A DNA stretch of 13,737 bases from Planctomycetota bacterium (GTDB lineage: Bacteria; Planctomycetota; Phycisphaerae; Phycisphaerales; Phycisphaeraceae): NCBI GenBank assembly GCA_029267795.1, contig JAJUHR010000016.1, positions 1-13,737 on the forward strand. Reading direction: 5' to 3'. Below the pieces are notes generated by a model, which ran no database searches, was not told the origin of the DNA, and saw nothing but the letters and a program-made list of their open reading frames with translations. A program made the translations under genes and the position numbers. Every line of letters starts with the position of its first letter. The stretch's first letter is position 1. Of this stretch, positions 7,132-11,815 are shown piece after piece.

Positions 7132-7159
7132 GCCACTGACAAACAAGTTTGTCAGTGGC
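7132..7159. repeat. Perfect 13-bp inverted repeat
   Basis: GCCACTGACAAAC (7132-7144), loop AA, GTTTGTCAGTGGC (7147-7159). It lies in the dnaK 3' region, before the terminator, with no T-run. The sub-sequence GTCAGTGGC also occurs at 244-252, next to the palindrome at 249, which ties it to the same repeat landscape. Confidence 0.75.
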
Positions 7160-7186
7160 ACCTGCACCCGCGCGGTGGATCGTGAA

Positions 7187-7215
7187 CCCCGGCTTTCCAG
7201 CCGGGGCTTTTTTTT
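7187..7215 (+). terminator. Intrinsic terminator of dnaK
   Basis: CCCCGGCT (7187-7194), loop TTCC, AGCCGGGG (7199-7206), then C and eight T (7208-7215). This is a textbook intrinsic terminator, 280 bases after the dnaK stop and the first strong one on this strand, so the dnaK message probably carries the upstream palindromes in its 3' end. Confidence 0.9.
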
Positions 7216-7237
7216 GGTGCGCGTAGCGCACCCTACG
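7216..7237. repeat. Palindromic repeat unit with CTACG flank
   Basis: GGTGCGC (7216-7222), loop GTA, GCGCACC (7226-7232), then CTACG. It abuts the last T of the dnaK terminator. Same stem-GNN-stem-CTACG layout as the other units, with a different stem. Confidence 0.6.
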
Positions 7238-7251
7238 AAAAAGATGGATTC

Positions 7252-7270
7252 GGCGGGCCAGAGGCCCGCC
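7252..7270. repeat. Palindrome, 8-bp stem with 3-base loop
   Basis: GGCGGGCC (7252-7259), loop AGA, GGCCCGCC (7263-7270), then CAAC. Size and loop length match the neighbouring units, but the loop begins with A and the flank differs, so it may be a diverged member. Confidence 0.5.
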
Positions 7271-7278
7271 CAACAAGA

Positions 7279-7325
7279 GGCAGGTCGCTGACCTGCCTTA
7301 CGGCTCGGGGTGCGGTGTGGCACCC
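7279..7325. repeat. Palindromic repeat unit plus second copy of the 29-base repeat
   Basis: GGCAGGTC (7279-7286), loop GCT, GACCTGCC (7290-7297), then TTACGG, running into the 29-base repeat (7296-7325). The last part, GGGTGC-GGTGTG-GCACCC (about 7308-7325), is itself a 6-bp hairpin. This is the third composite of a palindrome followed by a second small hairpin. Confidence 0.65.
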
Positions 7326-7376
7326 AAGCGACAAACTTATGCGAGAGCGCTTAGGGCTCCATCGCGGACAAAATGA

Positions 7377-7410
7377 AACACCCCCCGGCTCCAAGCGGGG
7401 GGTGTTTTTC
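7377..7410 (+). terminator. Second intrinsic terminator hairpin
   Basis: AACACCCCCCG (7377-7387) pairs with CGGGGGGTGTT (7396-7406) across an 8-base loop, followed by a short T-run. It works on the plus strand; the minus strand also has T-rich bases after the stem. No gene lies between it and the dnaK terminator, so it is either a backup or the end of an unrecognised short transcript. Confidence 0.75.
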
Positions 7411-7613
7411 TGCACCCTCCAATGCTTCGCCCTCCTAAGTTTCTCCCCACCGGCTTCCTCCTGCCTCCGGGGATAGGCTGAATATTTCTTGCTTAGGTGT
7501 TGCTTAGCCTCTGCCCAAGGTCCTAAACACGCGTCCCCTTTTTTGGCTTAGGGCGGCCTTGAAAGGGGTGGGTGTTAAGTAAAGTCGATAGAGGCAACGT
7601 ACTCTTTGAACTG

Positions 7614-7641
7614 AAAAAATAAAGTCGGCTAGTCAGCCGAC
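7614..7641 (-). terminator. Intrinsic terminator of the LuxR-type gene
   Basis: On the minus strand the stem GTCGGCT, loop GACT, AGCCGAC (plus-strand 7624-7641) is followed by TTTATTTTTT (plus-strand A-run 7614-7623). It lies about 70 bases after the stop at 7710. Its right half is part of an 11-base direct repeat, CGGCTAGTCAG, at 7626 and 7641. Confidence 0.75.
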
Positions 7642-7709
7642 GGCTAGTCAGGGGACAGCGAACACAAGATACTGTTTTGGAAGTGGTTATAACGTATCGG
7701 CGCGGCTGG

Positions 7710-8024
7710 TCACATTATGGGGCTTGGTTGTTCATTGGGCTCGAACTTTGCGCCGCTTGCGCCATTTGCGTCATTTAACACCAGGTATCGTTTGAAAACC
7801 TTCAAGAGGATTCCCACGCGGCTGGTGGCGCCGATCTTGTGATACATCCGTTCCAGGTGGGTGTGGATCGTGTGGGGCGACAGGCTGAGCCTTTCCGCGA
7901 TCTTGACCTCCTTCAGGTCGTCGAAGAGGCACTGGAGGATTTGGAACTCCCGCTCCGATAGCTGCAACGACCGCGCGATCCGTTCCCACTCCTGATTCGA
8001 GAACAGCCTCCGCCCGGGGTTCAT
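7710..8024 (-). CDS. Small stand-alone LuxR-type HTH regulator
   Basis: 104 residues, ATG 8022-8024. The LuxR/GerE DNA-binding domain fills residues 19-84: SLQLSEREFQILQCLFDDL (first helix), EVKIAERLSLSPHTIHTHLERM (turn and recognition helix) and YHKIGATSRVGILLKVFKRY (dimer helix). There is no receiver or ligand domain, and an in-frame stop shortly upstream of ATG 8024 with no other ATG/GTG between excludes a longer form. Role: DNA-binding transcription regulator; signal and targets unknown. No clear ribosome site precedes the ATG, which may mean weak translation or a different leader. TATAAT on this strand at 8143-8148 offers a promoter with a leader of about 115 bases, and a terminator follows at 7614-7641, so it is probably a single-gene transcript, divergent from the transporter genes. 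Confidence 0.78.
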   Translation of the reverse strand: MNPGRRLFSNQEWERIARSLQLSEREFQILQCLFDDLKEVKIAERLSLSPHTIHTHLERMYHKIGATSRVGILLKVFKRYLVLNDANGASGAKFEPNEQPSPIM

Positions 8025-8142
8025 TTGTTTTTGGGTTCCAGCCGCGGTCGCATGCCGGCGCGTCCATGCGTTTCACGCCCGCTGGTTTTCGTGCCTCGCC
8101 TCCCCGGAAGCAACATGCGTTAGTGGCATCCCACTTTCCAAG

Positions 8143-8148
8143 ATTATA
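8143..8148 (-). promoter_or_regulatory. Candidate -10 element of the LuxR-type gene
   Basis: A consensus TATAAT on the minus strand in otherwise GC-rich DNA, about 120 bases before the start codon. No good -35 hexamer stands 16-18 bases upstream, so the promoter may need an activator. Confidence 0.4.
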
Positions 8149-8253
8149 CCCTACGCCTGCGATTTGCGTGCAGTGGCCTGGCGTCGTGGGCGATCGGTGC
8201 AGCGGCATCTTCCCGACGCCGGGGGCTGCAGGGTTTGAGCGAGGGTCGATCCG

Positions 8254-8658
8254 ATGTATCGAGTTTTTCTGGCGATCGGCGGATTAGCGGGCATGCTCGG
8301 GCTGGTGGCTGGCACCGTGGAGGCCCATGTGTTGCGGGGCCGGTTGCCCGTGGAGCGATTGGCGGCGTTCGAGATCGGCGTGCGGTACCAGATGTATCAC
8401 GCTTTGGCGTTGTTGGCGGTGGCCTGGTTGTGCGGGCGCGGTGGGGGCCGGTTACCGGTGCTGGCGGGTGGGCTGTTTACCGTGGGGATGGTGTTTTTTT
8501 CGGGGTCGCTGTATCTGCGGGCGCTCACCGATCAACCGCAGTTTGGACGACTGGCGCCGCTGGGTGGGTCGGCGCTGATGGCTGGGTGGTTGATGCTGGC
8601 GATCTCGGCGTGGGGTCGGGGAGAGTCCGAAGGGTCCGAGGCGGGCCGTGGCGTGTGA
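8254..8658 (+). CDS. DUF423 family membrane protein
   Basis: 134 residues, ATG 8254, TGA 8656-8658; GAGGG lies eight bases before the start. The family is a small four-helix inner-membrane protein of unknown function (YgdD-like). Features of the family are visible: a first helix IGGLAGMLGLVAGTVEAH (8-25) followed by LRGRLPVERLAAFEIGVRYQMYHALALL (27-54), a third segment with FFSGSLYLRALT (81-92), and APLGGSALMAGWLMLAISAW (101-120). Length is normal for the family; the Gly/Glu-rich tail (121-134) is variable. It is the first of four closely spaced plus-strand genes (45 bases to the next), but its role there is not evident. Confidence 0.82.
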   Translation: MYRVFLAIGGLAGMLGLVAGTVEAHVLRGRLPVERLAAFEIGVRYQMYHALALLAVAWLCGRGGGRLPVLAGGLFTVGMVFFSGSLYLRALTDQPQFGRLAPLGGSALMAGWLMLAISAWGRGESEGSEAGRGV

Positions 8659-8703
8659 GGTGTAAGGGATAGGCCGGGGGGGCACTGGGAGGCAGGGACC
8701 CGC

Positions 8704-10038
8704 ATGTCTGGATTCGCATCGAGGCTCAAACCGCTGGCCGGTGCAGTCTTCGGCGACTTGCGTCAGATCTTCTGGCTAGTGGTGCTGATTGGGGTGGTTG
8801 GGGCTCTGATCGGTGCGTTATTCCTGGCTGTTCTGCGCGGTCTGGAAGGGGTTTTAGGGCCAGAGTCGTGGGGTTCGGCGACCCACCTGGGGGTTTTGGC
8901 GGGAGTCGGGGTGGTGGTGGCGTTGCTGACGCGCTGGCTGGGGACGCCGGGCAATGTCGAGCTGTTGGTGGACAACATCCATGTACTGGGGGGTAGCAAG
9001 GATTTGCGTGACCTTCGCTCGCTGCTGCCGGTGTCGCTGGTGTGTATCGCCTCGGGTGGGGCAGCGGGGCCGGAGGCTCCGCTGGTGCAGACCACGGGGC
9101 TGATCGGGGCTTGGGTGGCGGACCGGCGCCGGCTGTCGGTGGTGGAGCGGCGGGTGTTGGCGATCACGGGGATGGCTGCGGGGTTCACTGTTCTGTTCGG
9201 CTCGCCGCTGGGCGGAGCGATCTTTGCATTGGAGATTCTGCACCGCAGGGGCTTGGAGTATTACGAGGCCTTGCTGCCGGCGTTGGTGGGTGCGATGTGC
9301 GGGTTCACGGTGTTCGTGCTGACCACGGGGCTGGACCTGGCGCCGGTCTGGCGGTTTCCTGAGATGGCGCCGCTGCGCCCGTCTGATCTTGGTTGGTCCT
9401 TGGTAGCTGGGATCGCTGCGGCCTTGATCGCGATTCTCTTCACCTACACCACCGTGAGCCTGCGTCGTGTGTTTGCCCGGGTGCCCGAGTGGATAGCCCC
9501 GATGTTTGGTGGCGTGGCATTAGGAGCCCTGGCGTTTGGGTCACCTTATGCGCTGACGTTCGGCGAGGCTCAGATTGGGAGGCTCGCGCTGGCCGAGCCG
9601 GCCATGGGGGTGCTGGCCGTCGCGGCAGCAGCCAAGTTTCTAGGCACGTCGGTGACGATCTCCTGCGGATGGCGTGGCGGGTTCATCATCCCGCTGTTCT
9701 TCATCGGTATGGCCCTGGGTCGGCTCAGCCACCAAGTGATCCCGCAGGCCAACGAGGTGGTGATGATGGCGGCGCTGATGGCCGCGATCAACACGGGCGT
9801 GACGAAAACCCCCATCGGGTCGACCCTCGTGGTCACTGAGATGGCGGGCCTGCAACTGCTGCCGACGACCCTGATCGCTGCGATCGTGGCGCTGCTGCTG
9901 ACCAGTGAGGTAGGTTTGATCGAGAGTCAAAGGTCTCGCGATGACTCGGCCGCGGCAGGGGTCCTCAAAGAGGCACCCTCGGACAGCCGCGAGCCTTTGG
10001 AACCCTGCGGGGATTCTCCTGTACGGCGGGGGCGGTGA
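8704..10038 (+). CDS. ClC-family chloride channel/transporter
   Basis: 444 residues, ATG 8704, with GGGAGG about ten bases upstream. ClC proteins move chloride or related anions through the membrane as dimers, either as channels or exchanged for protons. Visible motifs are SGGAAGPEAPLVQTTG (117-132), with Glu124 at the external gating-glutamate position; GSPLGGAIFALEIL (166-179), where the intracellular proton glutamate of E. coli ClC (Glu203) aligns with Ile178; and GGFIIP (325-330), the GxFxP pore motif. About ten hydrophobic segments or more span residues 20-405. The pore tyrosine (Tyr445 in E. coli) has no clear counterpart, and there are no CBS domains; the last 40 residues are polar. 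The gating Glu with no proton Glu leaves open whether it is a channel or a variant exchanger. It is the second gene of the run; the symporter starts 21 bases later. Confidence 0.88.
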   Translation: MSGFASRLKPLAGAVFGDLRQIFWLVVLIGVVGALIGALFLAVLRGLEGVLGPESWGSATHLGVLAGVGVVVALLTRWLGTPGNVELLVDNIHVLGGSKDLRDLRSLLPVSLVCIASGGAAGPEAPLVQTTGLIGAWVADRRRLSVVERRVLAITGMAAGFTVLFGSPLGGAIFALEILHRRGLEYYEALLPALVGAMCGFTVFVLTTGLDLAPVWRFPEMAPLRPSDLGWSLVAGIAAALIAILFTYTTVSLRRVFARVPEWIAPMFGGVALGALAFGSPYALTFGEAQIGRLALAEPAMGVLAVAAAAKFLGTSVTISCGWRGGFIIPLFFIGMALGRLSHQVIPQANEVVMMAALMAAINTGVTKTPIGSTLVVTEMAGLQLLPTTLIAAIVALLLTSEVGLIESQRSRDDSAAAGVLKEAPSDSREPLEPCGDSPVRRGR

Positions 10039-10059
10039 ATCGCCGTTACGATACGCAGC

Positions 10060-11760
10060 ATGGCCTTGGAACGATCGGCCCTGCACGAGCTGGATTGGCT
10101 GATCCTGCTGGGGTACCTGGCGGTGGTGGTCGTCACGGGCGTGGTGTTCTCCCGCCGCGGACAGCGTGATACGGAAGAGTATTTCCTTGCGGGGCGGCGG
10201 ATGCCGGCGTGGGCTGTGGCGTGCTCGATCGTCGCGACGGCGATCTCGGCGGCGACGTTCATCGGCCTGCCGGCCCAGTCGTACGCCGGCGACCTAACGT
10301 TTCTATCCGCGTCGATCGGGCAGATGGTGGCGGCGGTAGTGGTGGCGGCGTTCTTCCTGCCGGCGTTTTACCGGCACAACGTTTCTACGGTGTACCAGTT
10401 GCTGGGGGCGCGGTTCGGGGAGCCGGCCCGGCTGACCGCCAGCGGGATGTTCCTTCTGGGGCGGGTGTTTGCGGACGGGGCCCGTGTGTACATCGCGGCG
10501 ATCGCGGCGGCGATGATCGTGTTCGGCGAGCCGGCCGAGGGTCGGCTGGTCGAGCCGGGGCGCCTGCTCGTCGGCATCGCGGTCTTGATGGCGGTGGGGG
10601 TGGGTTACACGCTTGTCGGCGGGATCGCCAGCGTGATCTGGACCAACGTGGTGCAGGCGGGCGTTTTTCTTTTGGCGATCGCGGCCACGCTCGCGCTGCT
10701 GTGGGTCCAGATTCCGCTGGGCGTGGGCGAGATGGTCGAGGCGCTATCCAACCCCGGGCCCGGGGAGGCGTCCAAGCTGACCGTGCTGAATGTGGGGCTG
10801 CGGCCGGGCAGCGCGTGGCTGGGGTTCGATCCGTCGCAGAGCTACACGCTGGTGACCGCGCTGGTGTGCTTTACGTTGTTCAACATGGCGGCGTACGGCA
10901 CCGATCATGAGCTGGCGCAGCGGATGCTGACGTGTTCGTCGCCGGCGAAAGGGGGGCGGTCTTTGATCGGCGCGATCCTGATGAGCGTGCCGTTCACGGC
11001 GATGTTCCTGTTGATCGGTCTGTTGCTATATGTGTACCAACGTGGGCTGGCGGTGCCGGGTGCGGCGGCGCCTGGGGGGCCGGTTGACGCGGCTCAATCG
11101 GTGTTTCTGCGGTTTATGCTCCGCCAGATGCCGGCTGGGGTGCTGGGGCTGTCGCTGGCGGGGTTGTTCGCTGCGGCGTTGTCGTCGATCAACTCGTCGC
11201 TGAACGCGATGGCGGCCACGCTGGTCACGGACTTCTATAAACCGTGGCGGCCGGGCCGGGAGGAGCGGCATTACCTGCGTGTCGGGCGTGCGGCGGTGGT
11301 GGGTTGGGGGTTGGTGCAGACGCTGTTCGCGGGGTTGTGCGTGTATTGGCAGCGACACAGCGGCCAGACGCTGATCGACTTTGCGCTGGGTGTCATGACG
11401 TTCGCGTACTCGGGGCTGCTGGGGGTGTTCCTGACGGCGATCTTCACGCGCCGAGGCAGCAGCGGCAGCGCGGTGGCATCGATGTTGGGCGGGTTCCTCG
11501 TCGTCCTATTCTTGCAGCCGGGGGTGTGGCAGGGGGTGTGGTCTCACGTCGCGGCTTGGGTTGAACTGGTGGGGCTCGGGGGTGATTGGGCGCGGTCGGC
11601 GGGGGCGTTGCGGCTGGCGTACCCCTGGCGGATGGCGATCGCAACGGCGGTGTCGTTTGTCGTGGCGTGGAGCGGTCGGGCGCGAGCGGAGTCGGTTGCG
11701 GTCTCTGAGGGGTTGGAGCGGGAGCGGGCTGCGTCCGCACAGGGAGAGGCGGCGGGTTGA
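10060..11760 (+). CDS. Sodium/solute symporter (SSF family)
   Basis: 566 residues, ATG 10060, TGA 11758-11760. There is no strong ribosome site and the gap to the ClC gene is only 21 bases, so coupled translation is possible. SSF proteins import sugars, amino acids or other solutes with sodium. The N-terminus LDWLILLGYLAVVVVTGVVF (11-30), then DTEEYFLAGRRMPAWAV (37-53) and SATFIG-like AISAATFIGLPAQSYAGD (61-78) is the family pattern; VGGIASVIWTNVVQAGVFL (186-204) and LAGLFAAALSSINSSLNAMA (366-385) match the conserved helices, the latter including the small and hydroxyl residues around the second sodium site; DFYKPW (391-396) follows. About 13 membrane segments are present, with a polar C-terminal tail. 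The substrate is not fixed by sequence; the following GH20-like gene suggests an amino-sugar glycoside. Confidence 0.88.
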   Translation: MALERSALHELDWLILLGYLAVVVVTGVVFSRRGQRDTEEYFLAGRRMPAWAVACSIVATAISAATFIGLPAQSYAGDLTFLSASIGQMVAAVVVAAFFLPAFYRHNVSTVYQLLGARFGEPARLTASGMFLLGRVFADGARVYIAAIAAAMIVFGEPAEGRLVEPGRLLVGIAVLMAVGVGYTLVGGIASVIWTNVVQAGVFLLAIAATLALLWVQIPLGVGEMVEALSNPGPGEASKLTVLNVGLRPGSAWLGFDPSQSYTLVTALVCFTLFNMAAYGTDHELAQRMLTCSSPAKGGRSLIGAILMSVPFTAMFLLIGLLLYVYQRGLAVPGAAAPGGPVDAAQSVFLRFMLRQMPAGVLGLSLAGLFAAALSSINSSLNAMAATLVTDFYKPWRPGREERHYLRVGRAAVVGWGLVQTLFAGLCVYWQRHSGQTLIDFALGVMTFAYSGLLGVFLTAIFTRRGSSGSAVASMLGGFLVVLFLQPGVWQGVWSHVAAWVELVGLGGDWARSAGALRLAYPWRMAIATAVSFVVAWSGRARAESVAVSEGLERERAASAQGEAAG

Positions 11761-11815
11761 GCGGCTGTGGCTGGTCTTGCGGTGTGCAAAGGAAAGCATC
11801 CCAGGCGGGTTCACG

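Larger units (their letters stand above)
6909..7709. other. 800-base non-coding gap with repeat cluster and three terminators
   Basis: Convergent gap between dnaK and the LuxR-type gene. No open frame looks real. From left to right it holds a partial repeat (6978-7006), a palindrome unit plus 32-base repeat (7058-7117), a 13-bp hairpin (7132-7159), the dnaK terminator (7187-7215), palindromes at 7216-7237, 7252-7270 and 7279-7303 with a second copy of the partial repeat (7296-7325), a second plus-strand terminator hairpin (7377-7410), and the terminator of the minus-strand gene (7614-7641). Between 7411 and 7613 I see nothing beyond a short direct repeat TTGCTTAG at 7489 and 7500. Confidence 0.6.

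Noticed and set aside
6909..7410. The repeat cluster as a CRISPR array
   Set aside because: Repeats are not evenly spaced, the palindrome stems differ from unit to unit, and no constant-length spacers or cas genes are present.
7411..7613. A promoter on the plus strand around TTGAAA (7559-7564)
   Set aside because: The only -10-like hexamer (TAAAGT) is at a poor distance and no gene follows on this strand for over 600 bases.
8235..8672. A plus-strand frame covering the DUF423 gene in another register
   Set aside because: Gly/Val/Arg-rich shadow; the DUF423 reading at 8254 has the clear family pattern.
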